Assembly: GCF_030412265.1 (NCBI RefSeq)
Contig: NZ_JAUHLN010000006.1
Span: 235,726 to 299,725, forward strand
From: Fictibacillus terranigra
GTDB taxonomy: Bacteria; Bacillota; Bacilli; Bacillales; Fictibacillaceae
Direction: 5' to 3'
Length of the DNA: 64,000 bases
The position numbers and the translations under genes were made by a program. This document shows positions 53,208 through 62,366 of this stretch, in pieces. Positions within the stretch are counted from its first letter, which is position 1. The number at the start of each line of letters is the position of its first letter. The notes below the pieces were generated by a model. That model made no database searches and had not been told where the DNA came from. It saw only the letters and a program-made list of their open reading frames with translations.

Positions 53208-54095
53208 TTACACAATATGAAAAAACTTATATTTGATATGCGGTGTGTAGGCGGTAGAGTCCTCGTACTTCCAGAATCTCATCCGGCTGTCTGTGGAGTG
53301 CGCATTCACAAGCGGCTCTCCCGAAGAATCTTTAGCTACCACGATCGTCGTATGCTGCCAGTGCCCGTCGCCGTCAAAATCATAGCAGATCACGTCACCT
53401 GGAATGAGCTGGCTCGCAGACGACTTCTCTCTTGCCTGGAGCTGTGTTTTGGATCCGCTCAAATACCATCTCATCGCATTGGCCACCGTCCAGCTGTAGC
53501 TCCAATCATGATGCTTAAACCACCAGCCCTTGGACCGGGTTCCATGGTGGACCATGGGGATGCCTCCTCCTGCGTGAAGGCACTGGGAAATATAGTTTGT
53601 ACAATCGACATCGAAAGACTTAAATGCAGGATTATACGTGTTCCACCATCTTTCCGCATACCTTACTGCCGCCAGCCGGTCATACTTGTGTTTTCGAAGA
53701 ACAGCCGGCTCTGTCTCTCTGTCAATTTTCACCTTCTCTTTATGCTGCCCCTCAGGTTTAAGCACTTTATCACTGATCAGCTGATCCTCCTTAAATACCG
53801 CTCTCCTCTCCTGTGTCCACTCCTCAACATAAAAATCATACCCATGCCTGATCAAATTACTGAAATGAAGAATATAATCGACCTGGTGAAGATCATCAAA
53901 GCTGGAATGCCGCAGGACCTGCGCTTCCACATTATTATTGACCAATACGGCATTCCTCTCATGCAATGCCTGCTTTTTTCGAGCAAAGCTCTCCCTTTCC
54001 TCCAACGGCAAACAGACACTATCGGTCCAGTTTTCATTGACCATCCAATCCGTCAGGCGCTGTATATAGAATTTCAGCTGCTCCAGCCAGTTCAT
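53208..54095 (-). CDS. yhbB: YhbB-like amidase-domain protein
   Basis: 295 residues. The C-terminal 150 residues are a CHAP/NlpC-like amidase_6 domain: AVRYAERWWNTYNPAFKSFD, VDCTNYISQCLHAGGGIPM with the nucleophile Cys, GDVICYDFDGDGHWQHTTIV with the catalytic His, and NAHSTDSR. The N-terminal half is helical and has no clear signal peptide. It is probably a murein- or spore-related peptidase. Position between trmL and ogt/queG mirrors B. subtilis yhbB. Confidence 0.85.
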   Translation of the reverse strand: MNWLEQLKFYIQRLTDWMVNENWTDSVCLPLEERESFARKKQALHERNAVLVNNNVEAQVLRHSSFDDLHQVDYILHFSNLIRHGYDFYVEEWTQERRAVFKEDQLISDKVLKPEGQHKEKVKIDRETEPAVLRKHKYDRLAAVRYAERWWNTYNPAFKSFDVDCTNYISQCLHAGGGIPMVHHGTRSKGWWFKHHDWSYSWTVANAMRWYLSGSKTQLQAREKSSASQLIPGDVICYDFDGDGHWQHTTIVVAKDSSGEPLVNAHSTDSRMRFWKYEDSTAYTPHIKYKFFHIV

Positions 54096-54157
54096 AGGCC
54101 ACCCCCGTGTTGCAAAATTAACGTACTATCAGCATATGAAACAGGGACAAAAAAAAA

Positions 54158-54176
54158 GAACCGTTTAAAACGGTTC
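54158..54176 (-). terminator. terminator of the ogt gene
   Basis: GAACCGTTT/AAACGGTTC stem with nine T on the minus strand. Confidence 0.8.
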
Positions 54177-54714
54177 ACGAGGTCTTTGGTATAAAGTTCT
54201 GAAGTTCAATGTTCAGCAGAAGTTCTTTTTTATCCAATCCGCCGCCATATCCGACAAGCGCACCATTGCTGCCAACCACCCTGTGGCATGGAATAATGAT
54301 CGGGACTGGGTTTTTGTTATTGGCACTGCCTACGGCTCTCACGGCTTTTGGCGCACCGATTCCTTGTGCGATATCCTTATAGGAGCATGTCGCCCCATAA
54401 GGAATCCCCTTTAATTCCTCCCAAACCTTAATTTGAAAGGGAGTGCCATACAGGTCTAACGGAATAGAAAATTCCTGCAGTGTACCATTGAAGTAGCTCT
54501 CGAGCTGGTCAACGATCGGCTGCAGCTGTCCTGGTGAATGAGTCAGTTCCCCCTTAAGGTAGTTCTTCGACATCCAGGATTGAAGGGATGGTAAATTTTC
54601 TTCAAGGCTCCCAAAATCAATCCGGCAAACGCCATTTTCGGTTGCAATAATAGTCAGGAGGCCAATCGGGCTTTTCATTTCCTCATAAGAGAATAATGTT
54701 TTTATATTACACAT
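54175..54714 (-). CDS. ogt: methylated-DNA-[protein]-cysteine S-methyltransferase
   Basis: 179 residues from ATG 54714 with AGAAGGGA upstream; longer in-frame starts lack a site. The active-site box is PIIIPCHRVVGSNGALVGYGGGLDKK, and YGTPFQIKVWEEL, NNKNPVP complete the family pattern. It removes methyl from O6-methylguanine and O4-methylthymine in DNA by a suicide transfer to Cys. It lies 63 bases after queG on the same strand, and is independent of ada-type regulators in view. Confidence 0.93.
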   Translation of the reverse strand: MCNIKTLFSYEEMKSPIGLLTIIATENGVCRIDFGSLEENLPSLQSWMSKNYLKGELTHSPGQLQPIVDQLESYFNGTLQEFSIPLDLYGTPFQIKVWEELKGIPYGATCSYKDIAQGIGAPKAVRAVGSANNKNPVPIIIPCHRVVGSNGALVGYGGGLDKKELLLNIELQNFIPKTS

Positions 54715-54777
54715 AAAAATCCCTTCTTTTATTTTCTTGATGTTTTCTATACTAACGGACATGTTCTCGCGATGCGA

Positions 54778-55923
54778 TTAGTAAATTCCGTGATTTTGAA
54801 GCATATTCAGTCCTTTATCGATTTCTGACGCCACATTCCCGTCTTTTTCTCGTTCTTTCGCAGCATTAAGCTGTTCTCTTGCTATCCTTCCGCCGATTTT
54901 ACCTAACGCCCAAGCAGCAGTTCCGCGGATGACAGGGCGGGGGTCTTCATTCATCAACTGGGCCAGGTCCTCAGATGCGGATTCATCTTTGAAATGAGCA
55001 AGAGCAAGGATCGCATTGCGCTGGATCGGTTTTTTACCTCTCCATGAGCCGGACACTTGGCCGAACCGCTCCTTAAATTCACGGTTGCTCATATGAAGGA
55101 TCGGCTTTAATAAAGGTTTCGCAATCTCAGGATCCGGTTCCATCTCCTCATGAAGATGGAAATCCTTCCCCTTATTTTTGGGGCATACCGTCTGGCAAGT
55201 ATCACAACCATATAGACGATTTCCTATTTTCTCACGGTATTGATCAGGAAGAAAATCCTTGGTCTGTGTTAAGAAGGCAATACACTTATTGGAGTCCAGC
55301 TGCCCTCCCTGCACAAGTGCTCCGGTCGGGCATGCGTCAATACAGATCGTGCAGTCTCCGCACTGATCAGTAATCGGGGTGTCTGGCGGGAGATGTAAGG
55401 TAGTTATCAACTCCCCTAGATATACATAGGAGCCAAACTCCGGGGTGATCGTGGCACAATTCTTCGCACTCCATCCGATTCCTGCACGCTCGGCGACAGC
55501 ACGATCGGACAATTCCCCCGTATCGACCATCGACTTTACCTTCGCTTCCGGGACTTTCTCTTTGATGAAGTCCTCTAACAGACGCAGTTTCTCTCTCAGG
55601 ATGAAGTGGTAATCCACTCCCCAGGAGGCCCTGCAAAAAATGCCTCTTCTTGCCCCCCTGACACTGCGCGGAGCATTTTTCATTTTAGAAGGGTAAGCTA
55701 GAGCGATGGATATGATCGAATGTGCCTCTTCCATCAAAAGCCGCGGATTCGTTCTCTTTTCGATGTCCTTTTCTTCAAATCCCGATTGATAACCGAGCGT
55801 TTGCTGCTGAACCAGCCTTTCTTTCAAATCGGCAAAAACATTGGCAGAAGCAAATCCAATTTTGTCGATACCAATTGATTTACTATATGCAATGAGTTCT
55901 TCTTTTAACTGGGCGCCTGTCAT
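54778..55923 (-). CDS. queG: epoxyqueuosine reductase QueG
   Basis: 381 residues from ATG 55923 with a perfect AAAGGAGG site. Cobalamin-binding N-terminal domains are followed by two 4Fe-4S clusters (CGDCTICIDACPTGAL and CDTCQTVCPKN) and a C-terminal HEAT-like repeat region (ALAHFKDES, VIRGTAAWALGKIGG). It performs the last step of queuosine formation in tRNA (His, Asn, Asp, Tyr). It needs cobalamin, for whose lower ligand cobT-bluB are in this window. Confidence 0.95.
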   Translation of the reverse strand: MTGAQLKEELIAYSKSIGIDKIGFASANVFADLKERLVQQQTLGYQSGFEEKDIEKRTNPRLLMEEAHSIISIALAYPSKMKNAPRSVRGARRGIFCRASWGVDYHFILREKLRLLEDFIKEKVPEAKVKSMVDTGELSDRAVAERAGIGWSAKNCATITPEFGSYVYLGELITTLHLPPDTPITDQCGDCTICIDACPTGALVQGGQLDSNKCIAFLTQTKDFLPDQYREKIGNRLYGCDTCQTVCPKNKGKDFHLHEEMEPDPEIAKPLLKPILHMSNREFKERFGQVSGSWRGKKPIQRNAILALAHFKDESASEDLAQLMNEDPRPVIRGTAAWALGKIGGRIAREQLNAAKEREKDGNVASEIDKGLNMLQNHGIY

Positions 55924-56007
55924 AACTGAACCTCCTTTCTCCATAAAGGATTTCTTGATCTATGGTAAACTAGCTATAAAATACGATAAAAAGTAAAGGT
56001 GATCCGT

Positions 56008-56670
56008 ATGATAAATATAGCAAAGGACATTAAACAGCTTGTCCCTTCTTTTAAATTGGGAGCAATACTATATCATGATATCGTGATTGGAGAATCACCG
56101 CAAATGCTAAAGGGCAGATTCCAATTATTTCTTGAATCTCTGAAATTGGACGCCCATCAGCTCAGTGTCTCTGACCACCCTGGCGTGCAGGAATGGAGAA
56201 AAACCTTCAAAGCGCTAGCAATGGATCCCTCAAGATACCGGCCTTCTGCAGAAGCTCTGCTTCGAAGAGTATATAGCGGCAAAGACATAGGGATGATCAA
56301 TTCGGCCGTCGATGTGAACAACTTCTTTTCTCTTCAATATGGTGTACCTATAGGCATATATAATGCAGGCCCACTGACCGGTGACATTGAAGTGAGGCTG
56401 GGAAAAGCAGAAGATCAATATGAAGGGTTAAACGGCCGTTTAATGAACATGGAGGCCAAATTGCTCTCTTCTGATGCATCCGGCCCTTTCGGCAGTCCCA
56501 TCGTTGACTCCAAACGCACGATGACGCACGATAATGTCACAAGCGCCCTTCAGATCGTTTATCTTCGCCCGTCCATGTCAACGAAGGAAGCCGGGAAACT
56601 GTTGGCGGCCATCGAAAAAATGTTTATTCAGATACATGGAGGTTCTTCTGAATCATTTATTATTCAATAA
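56008..56670 (+). CDS. B3/B4 tRNA-binding domain protein
   Basis: 220 residues from ATG 56008 (AAAGGTGAT site). WRKTFKALAMDPSRYRPSAEALLRR and NSAVDVNNFFSLQYGVPIGIYN are typical of the free-standing B3/4 domain, the part of phenylalanyl-tRNA synthetase beta used for editing of misacylated tRNA. A trans-editing or tRNA-binding role is expected but unproven. Divergent from queG, single gene with strong terminator. Confidence 0.87.
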   Translation: MINIAKDIKQLVPSFKLGAILYHDIVIGESPQMLKGRFQLFLESLKLDAHQLSVSDHPGVQEWRKTFKALAMDPSRYRPSAEALLRRVYSGKDIGMINSAVDVNNFFSLQYGVPIGIYNAGPLTGDIEVRLGKAEDQYEGLNGRLMNMEAKLLSSDASGPFGSPIVDSKRTMTHDNVTSALQIVYLRPSMSTKEAGKLLAAIEKMFIQIHGGSSESFIIQ

Positions 56671-56675
56671 AAAAA

Positions 56676-56708
56676 GCGCAGTACTTCATTTAAAACGAAG
56701 TACTGCGC
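56676..56708. terminator. bidirectional terminator
   Basis: GCGCAGTACTTC/GAAGTACTGCGC perfect 12-bp stem between the B3/B4 gene and convergent yhgE. Confidence 0.85.
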
Positions 56709-56781
56709 TAAAACCTACAACTGCCTTGATTCAATATAGTCCAAATCACCGAATAATATGACAACCTGTTATATTATTTTT

Positions 56782-59394
56782 TTATGCTTGAATTTTAGCT
56801 GTGTCCTCCCGCGACAAACGTCTGCCTCTGCTGACTAAGATGACAGCAAACGCCAGAAGAGCAAAAGCGCCCAGATAGATAAACAGAACACTCGCATTAA
56901 ACAGAGCCGTACCTGGCGCATCAAGAGCAAGCAGCGCCTTAAATCCGGCGATGCTATACGTAAATGGAAGGAATTCGCTCAAAGCCCGCATATTTGGCGG
57001 GAGCATATCGATTGGCAAATTCGCTCCTGTAATGGAAAGCTGAAGAACGACAAACGCCAATCCAAGAAACCGGCCAATCATTCCGAGTGCTGCAAAGAAA
57101 CTAACGATCGCAGAAAATACAATGCTGACAAAAATAGCAAACAGTACAAAGCCTGCCGGGTTTTCAACATTTACAGCTAAAATCATGACTACTAGGGAAA
57201 GCAGCAAAGCCTGAGCAATTGCAAGAACGGATAGATTCATTAACTTTGCACTAAACCAGGCGGCTGCAGATACCTCTTCCGGCCTTTTGAAGTTCATGAA
57301 CATGGACATGATCAAAATTCCTGTAAACAAGGCGAGTGTTAAAACATACGGTGCGGTAGAATCACGATAATGAGGAAATTTGAACACCTTGTCACTTTTC
57401 AGCTGCACTGGAGAAGCAAACATGTTGAAGTTTTTGTCTTCCGGGGTTTTCAGGCTGCTTGTTTTTGCGGCCCCATCTTTCAATCCCGAAGCCAGCTCGC
57501 CTGAACCATCATTCAGTTTTTCTGCACCATCATTTAGCCTGGTGACACCCGAAGTTAAATCCCCCCATCCTTTTTCCACTGTTGCATTGCCGTCACTCAC
57601 TTGAACCGTTCCTGAATGGATCTTGTACGCGCCTGCTGTGAGGACTTTCCAGCCCTTATCAACGTCCGCGTTTCCACGGCTCACCTGTCCAGAACCATTA
57701 TTAAGTTTACTCGTACCATCAATAAGCTTTTTCCAGCCATTATTGACCTCCTCATTACCGGCGGATAGAAGCCCTGCGCCTGAGTCGAGCCTTCTAACTC
57801 CATCCGTCATTGAACTCCAGCCTTCATTCACGGATTGGTTGCCAGCTGCGATTTGTGCCGTGCCAGCATGAAGATCACCAACTTTAGTCACCATGGTGTT
57901 CCATCCCGCGGCAATTTGCGCTGTGCCATCTTTTAGCTGTGGTGCTTTCTCGTTCAGTTCGCCCACACCGTTGTCGATGACGGACTGTCCTGCCACCAGT
58001 TTATCAAGCCCTGCAGTCACTGCACCTTCTTTACTAAAAGCACTGGCAATAGTTGCTGACGCATCCTTGAGTGCTCCAAGCTGCTTTATATTATCAGGAT
58101 CATTCGCATTTTGAGAAAGTACTTGGCCTGTCCCAACTATTTTCATAAAATTAGGATCATTCCTCAAATCAGGATGTGCCTCAAGGTAGCTGTTTAGAGC
58201 TGAGGAAAGGCCTTTAAGCCCAGCTCCAAGAGCTTGTGCATTTTCCGCTGCTTTCGCCACTCCTCCAGCCACTGCCTGAGTTCCCGGCCGAAGCTCTGAA
58301 TTCACTTTGTTTTGCAAATTTTTTAAACCGCCAAGCACTCCTTCTGTACCTTGTTTAAGTGCCGGCATTTGGTCATTAAGCACCTTTGCCCCGGCTGCAA
58401 GCTCTGCAACACCTTGCTGCTTCTTTTTAAGTGTAAGCAGCAGCAGGCCTGTCCCTTCATTAGCTTTTTCCGAACCTACCGCTAATTTTGCAATATCTCC
58501 AGACCCAGCTTTTAAAGAAGACAAGAGTTCATTTGTCCCATCCTTTAAATCATGTGATCCAGACGACAAACGCTTAATATCCCCGTGCTTGCCGGTCAAG
58601 TTTTGAAGCACTTGGCCTAATCCATTGTTTACCTGTGCCGCTCCATTGGCTAATTTCGTGATATCATTCTGTTTTCCGGAGAGGGACTGATAAATCTTCC
58701 CGGTTCCTTTTTCAAGCTCTTTTGTCCCTGCAGCAAGCCTGGATATATCGCCGGATTTTTTTGTAAGCGATTCCAAAAGTGTGCCGGTTCCTTTGTGTAA
58801 TTCAGATGTGCCTCCGTTCAGCTTTTCTGAGCCATCAGCAGCGGTCTGAAAACCGTCCGACACATCTTGCAGGCTCGCAAACATAGTGTTCACGTATTTC
58901 TCTGTAATCCGGTCTGCGAGCCTTTCCCGGATCTGCTCGGTGGCACTCTTTGTAACCTGTGCGGCCATGAAGTTCAAACCTTCATTCTGCACATACTTCA
59001 GTTCTGGTTTTTGAGGATCTGTTGAAAGAACAGTCGTTACCCTCTTGGAGAAATCCTTGGGGATTTCAATGACCATGTAATACTTTAAACTCTTCATCCC
59101 GCTTTTTGCCTCGTCGGAGTCAACAAATTTCCAACCGAGGTTTTTTCCTTTTTCCAGATCAGCGACTAAATCCTTTCCTGCATTGATCGTCTCTCCATCT
59201 GAATCCGCTCCCTGATCATTGTTAACGACTGCTACAGGCAGATTAGACAGGTTGTCATACGGTCCCCACCTCGGAGATAAGAGTATCCCCCCGTACACAA
59301 CCGGGACAAGCAAGGCAATTATGACTGATACCAGCAGCCCTTTTTTCGCTGCCAAACCAGCCATCTCCGCCTTGAACAAACTAAAGACTTTCAT
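56782..59394 (-). CDS. yhgE: YhgE/Pip-family membrane protein with long tandem-repeat ectodomain
   Basis: 870 residues, longer than the roughly 775 of B. subtilis YhgE. TM1 (about 18-40) is followed by an extracytoplasmic region of about 600 residues, then a C-terminal ABC-2-type membrane domain of five to six helices (about 665-855). The ectodomain is made of imperfect tandem units such as SRLAAGTKELEKGTGKIYQS, DITKLANGAAQVNNGLGQVL and VNNGWKKLIDGTSKLNNGSG, predicted as long helices. Relatives include phage receptors (Pip, YueB). A TetR-like operator palindrome lies just upstream, but no TetR gene is adjacent. Confidence 0.88.
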   Translation of the reverse strand: MKVFSLFKAEMAGLAAKKGLLVSVIIALLVPVVYGGILLSPRWGPYDNLSNLPVAVVNNDQGADSDGETINAGKDLVADLEKGKNLGWKFVDSDEAKSGMKSLKYYMVIEIPKDFSKRVTTVLSTDPQKPELKYVQNEGLNFMAAQVTKSATEQIRERLADRITEKYVNTMFASLQDVSDGFQTAADGSEKLNGGTSELHKGTGTLLESLTKKSGDISRLAAGTKELEKGTGKIYQSLSGKQNDITKLANGAAQVNNGLGQVLQNLTGKHGDIKRLSSGSHDLKDGTNELLSSLKAGSGDIAKLAVGSEKANEGTGLLLLTLKKKQQGVAELAAGAKVLNDQMPALKQGTEGVLGGLKNLQNKVNSELRPGTQAVAGGVAKAAENAQALGAGLKGLSSALNSYLEAHPDLRNDPNFMKIVGTGQVLSQNANDPDNIKQLGALKDASATIASAFSKEGAVTAGLDKLVAGQSVIDNGVGELNEKAPQLKDGTAQIAAGWNTMVTKVGDLHAGTAQIAAGNQSVNEGWSSMTDGVRRLDSGAGLLSAGNEEVNNGWKKLIDGTSKLNNGSGQVSRGNADVDKGWKVLTAGAYKIHSGTVQVSDGNATVEKGWGDLTSGVTRLNDGAEKLNDGSGELASGLKDGAAKTSSLKTPEDKNFNMFASPVQLKSDKVFKFPHYRDSTAPYVLTLALFTGILIMSMFMNFKRPEEVSAAAWFSAKLMNLSVLAIAQALLLSLVVMILAVNVENPAGFVLFAIFVSIVFSAIVSFFAALGMIGRFLGLAFVVLQLSITGANLPIDMLPPNMRALSEFLPFTYSIAGFKALLALDAPGTALFNASVLFIYLGAFALLAFAVILVSRGRRLSREDTAKIQA

Positions 59395-59426
59395 CCGCTA
59401 CTCCCCCATGCTTTAGAATAAAATAC

Positions 59427-59452
59427 AGGTGAAGATGAATGACCATTCACCT
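59427..59452. promoter_or_regulatory. palindromic operator-like site upstream of yhgE
   Basis: TGAATG-AC-CATTCA (59436-59449) is nested in AGGTGAA...TTCACCT (59427-59452). This is the size and symmetry of a TetR-family site, 33-58 bases before the yhgE start. Confidence 0.5.
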
Positions 59453-59571
59453 ATATTAGCCTATGTATTCTAATAAATGACAAAAAAATCCTTTCTTTTT
59501 ATAACTGAAAATTAAAAATATTTTTAATTTTCCTGGCAAACGGATAACTCGATGTATTAAAAAGCATAAAA

Positions 59572-59602
59572 AAAGAAGTGCACCATTTATGCACTTCTTT
59601 TT
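59572..59602 (-). terminator. terminator of the APC permease
   Basis: AAAGAAGTGC/GCACTTCTTT stem with T7 on the minus strand. Confidence 0.8.
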
Positions 59603-59612
59603 ACCGTAATAG

Positions 59613-61247
59613 TTAACCTACTTCTTCCCCAGACTCGTTCCCGCGTTTCGTCATTTCTTTAACTCTAACTTGCTCATTCAGTTTAGCTGCTTCGTCTAAA
59701 TACTCGGTTTGAATCCCGCTTTTTACAGCCCAATAATAAAACACAAGGGCTAAGCATGCAATGAGAACCATATCCCACCCAAATGGAATGATGTTGGCTC
59801 CTCCAAATTTTTCACTTCCCAGGTAGGAGATAAACATCATGCAGATTAAGTAAACAACCATCCAGAGTCCTGCCAGGAAATTCGTTTTGAAACCTTTCCA
59901 TTTCTTTCTCGCCTGATAATAAAAGTAAATCGGAAGGCCAATCAAAATAAAGAATAGCACCTGTCCAGTCAGCGGCCATCTTGCCCAATACAGCGTTAAA
60001 GAGGCAAAGACGAACCCGCATGGTGCGATGATGCTTAGTGCTTTAACACGTAATGGACGATATAGATTCCTGCCTGTCCGTCTTAATGTCATGACGGTAA
60101 CTGGGCCGGTGATATAAGAGATAAGGGTTGCGACTGAAATTACTTCTGCTAGTACCCCCCAGCCTCTAAAGACAAACAGAAACAGAAAACATACAGCAAG
60201 GTTTAAATACATAGCAGGACGAGGCACACGATAAAAAGGGTGAACCTTTCCAAACACTTCTGGTAAATATCCGTTCTTTTCCATTCCGTAGATCATTCTC
60301 GCTGTGGTGGCGGTATACGTAGTTCCTGTGCCGGAAGGAGAAATGAATGCATCACAATAAAGTAAAATGACAAGCCAGTTAATGCCCAGTGCAATGGCCA
60401 AATCGGCAAATGGCGAATTGAAATTTAAATGATGCCAGCCTTTAGCAATCGTGGCAGGACTGACAGCCCCGATAAAGGCCACTTGCAATAAAATGTAGAT
60501 AACGGTTGCGATCAGAACAGACCCTACAACTGAAAATGGAATAGTGCGGCCGGGATTCCTTGCCTCGCCCGCCATATTAATGGGGCTTTGGAAACCGTTG
60601 AACGCGAATACAATCCCTGAAGTAGCTACGGCAGTTAGTACACTTGCCCAACCATAAGGGGCAACACTGTGCCCGGATGTAAAGTTCTCCCCATGAAATC
60701 CTACGAAAAGAAGCGCTCCAACCGTGAGTCCAGGAATAACAATTTTAAAAATTGTTATCAGGTTATTTGCTTTGGCAAACAGGCTGACTGCCCAATAGTT
60801 CAGAAAAAAGTAAATCAGCATCAAAACTGAAGCGATAACCAATCCTTTCCCGGTAAGGGTGCCTTCCGTCACTAACGTGTGCGTCCACCTTGCCCATTTC
60901 CACGGCCATGAACTCATATATTGCACAGAGGCGATTGCTTCAACAGGAATAACAGAAACAATGGCAATCCAATTGGACCAGGCTGCAAGAAATCCTACAA
61001 ACGATCCATGAGAATACTGTGTGTATTTCACCATACCTCCGGCTTCAGGAAACATGGCGCCTAATTCAATATAAGAAAGCGCTATAAATAAAATAACGAT
61101 CATGCCGATGATCCAGGAAAAAACAGCGGCTGGACCGGCGATTTGTGCAGCTCTCCATGCCCCAAATAACCAGCCGGATCCAATGATCGAACCGAGCCCG
61201 ACCATGGTCAGGGCAAAAGTTCCCATCTTTCGTTGCAAATCACTCAT
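59613..61247 (-). CDS. APC-superfamily amino acid permease
   Basis: 544 residues, 12-14 predicted membrane helices. GLGSIIGSGWLFGAW in TM1 is the conserved substrate-binding loop; FAFNGFQSPINMAGEARNPGRTIP is the second conserved motif. It imports or exchanges an amino acid; the substrate cannot be named. The C-terminus is a 40-residue charged cytoplasmic tail. Single gene between yhgE and the tRNA cluster. Confidence 0.88.
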   Translation of the reverse strand: MSDLQRKMGTFALTMVGLGSIIGSGWLFGAWRAAQIAGPAAVFSWIIGMIVILFIALSYIELGAMFPEAGGMVKYTQYSHGSFVGFLAAWSNWIAIVSVIPVEAIASVQYMSSWPWKWARWTHTLVTEGTLTGKGLVIASVLMLIYFFLNYWAVSLFAKANNLITIFKIVIPGLTVGALLFVGFHGENFTSGHSVAPYGWASVLTAVATSGIVFAFNGFQSPINMAGEARNPGRTIPFSVVGSVLIATVIYILLQVAFIGAVSPATIAKGWHHLNFNSPFADLAIALGINWLVILLYCDAFISPSGTGTTYTATTARMIYGMEKNGYLPEVFGKVHPFYRVPRPAMYLNLAVCFLFLFVFRGWGVLAEVISVATLISYITGPVTVMTLRRTGRNLYRPLRVKALSIIAPCGFVFASLTLYWARWPLTGQVLFFILIGLPIYFYYQARKKWKGFKTNFLAGLWMVVYLICMMFISYLGSEKFGGANIIPFGWDMVLIACLALVFYYWAVKSGIQTEYLDEAAKLNEQVRVKEMTKRGNESGEEVG

Positions 61248-61531
61248 TCATGAAACTCCCTTCCAAAACTGTCCGTTTAAAGATAATATTCCTTTTTCGT
61301 TACTGTGAATCCCATAGAGGAATACTGAATATGATTACCGACAGCCTTCTATCTACAAATTTCGCCTTTTTTTTACATTTGTTTAGGGTAGAGCACATAA
61401 TTGGCAAAGTGTTCATTCTTTCGTGAACAATTTGAGAGTGGAATAGTATTAGGGGCCAAATGCACGTCTATTAGTATGCGATAATGTAATGGAGAAAAAA
61501 CGTAAATCTCTGCGTACTGAAAAGTATAAAG
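61248..61531. other. intergenic region upstream of the APC permease
   Basis: About 280 bases without a supported ORF. It should contain the permease promoter on the minus strand; no riboswitch or T-box pattern was seen. Confidence 0.4.
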
Positions 61532-61564
61532 AAAAAAACGTTCCTTGCACTGTGCAAGGAACGT
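61532..61564 (-). terminator. strong terminator, probably the original end of the tRNA operon
   Basis: ACGTTCCTTGCAC/GTGCAAGGAACGT perfect 13-bp stem with T6 on the minus strand, 28 bases beyond the partial tRNA-Leu copy. Confidence 0.85.
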
Positions 61565-61591
61565 CTATATTTTAACGTTATTATGTTATGT

Positions 61592-61648
61592 AATGGTACC
61601 GGTGGTCGGGGTCGAACCGACACTTCCAAGGGAACACGATTTTGAGTC
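61592..61648 (-). repeat. partial tRNA-Leu(CAA) copy (57-bp direct repeat, att-like)
   Basis: Identical at 56 of 57 positions to 62365-62421, the 3' part of tRNA-Leu(CAA) from the anticodon loop to the CCA end; single difference at 61625. The 5' half of a tRNA is missing: sequence beyond 61648 is unrelated. This is the layout left by tyrosine-recombinase integration into a tRNA 3' end. Confidence 0.85.
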
Positions 61649-61782
61649 TGAGTGTTCCGTTTCTTCTATTAGTACAGTGATATTAAGTCAGAATAATTTA
61701 TATGTAAATCTACTCTGTCAGCGGAGTACAAACCAGTCATCCCCCCTACTAGTCCCCATTCAACAGGGTAGAAACATACCGA

Positions 61783-62004
61783 TCAGTTCTGTTTCCAACC
61801 TATAGCAAGATAAATCATCCCGACCACTAAGGAAATTATACTTAAGTAAAGTATCGGTCTTCCTACTGCGTCTAACATTATTTCAAAAGCATGGTTAGTG
61901 TAATCGTTATATCCAATATGAAATAGACCTGCTGTTATGTACCTAGCTGAAAATAGAAGTGCAGAAATTAAACAAAACCCAATACCAACTGCATTTTTCG
62001 ACAT
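61783..62004 (-). CDS. 73-residue membrane protein inside the tRNA-flanked segment
   Basis: Two or three hydrophobic segments (GIGFCLISALLFSARYITAG and PILYLSIISLVVGMIYLAIG). ATG preceded by AAAGAGGGGAAGC. Related small membrane proteins occur scattered in bacilli; function unknown. It is the only convincing gene between the partial and complete tRNA-Leu copies. Confidence 0.6.
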   Translation of the reverse strand: MSKNAVGIGFCLISALLFSARYITAGLFHIGYNDYTNHAFEIMLDAVGRPILYLSIISLVVGMIYLAIGWKQN

Positions 62005-62279
62005 AAATAGCTTCCCCTCTTTACTTTGTAAATTTTACCACTTTGACCATTGACAGGAAAGGGGTTTAATTGGATATTTATTAAGGTTAAATTATATCAC
62101 ATCAGTTACTATAGATATCGCTTATTATTGGTTTTTTTCGTGTTGGCACCTAGCCAAAGAGAAGGCTTTTTTTGTTATTTTAACTTGAAATTCGAACCAC
62201 CCTCCCATAGCTATGAACACGATTCAATGCACACGATTTGCAGAAGGAAAAATCACCTAAAAATATTCCTAAAATCGCA
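62005..62279. other. non-coding part of the tRNA-flanked segment
   Basis: About 275 A+T-rich bases with no ORF that has a ribosome binding site and no recognisable integrase remnant. Confidence 0.4.
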
Positions 62280-62282
62280 AAA

Positions 62283-62314
62283 AACGCCTTCCTACAATAC
62301 TGTAGAAAGACGTT
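62283..62314 (-). terminator. current terminator of the tRNA operon
   Basis: AACGTCTTTCTACAG/..TGTAGGAAGGCGTT imperfect stem with T-rich tail on the minus strand, 53 bases after tRNA-Leu(CAA). Weaker than the one at 61532. Confidence 0.6.
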
Positions 62315-62366
62315 AGAAAACGTTGATATTACTTAATTCTTCTGTAATTATATAAATAAAAGAAAA

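Noticed and set aside
53199..54194. Plus-strand ORF of 331 codons opposite yhbB
   Set aside because: It mirrors the yhbB coding sequence; the minus-strand product has a clear amidase domain and ribosome binding site.
61592..61665. A seventeenth tRNA gene
   Set aside because: Only the 3' part of tRNA-Leu is present; no acceptor 5' strand or D arm follows.
62050..62316. Plus-strand ORF of 88 codons in the tRNA-flanked segment
   Set aside because: No ribosome binding site, composition of non-coding DNA, and it ends in the tRNA operon terminator.
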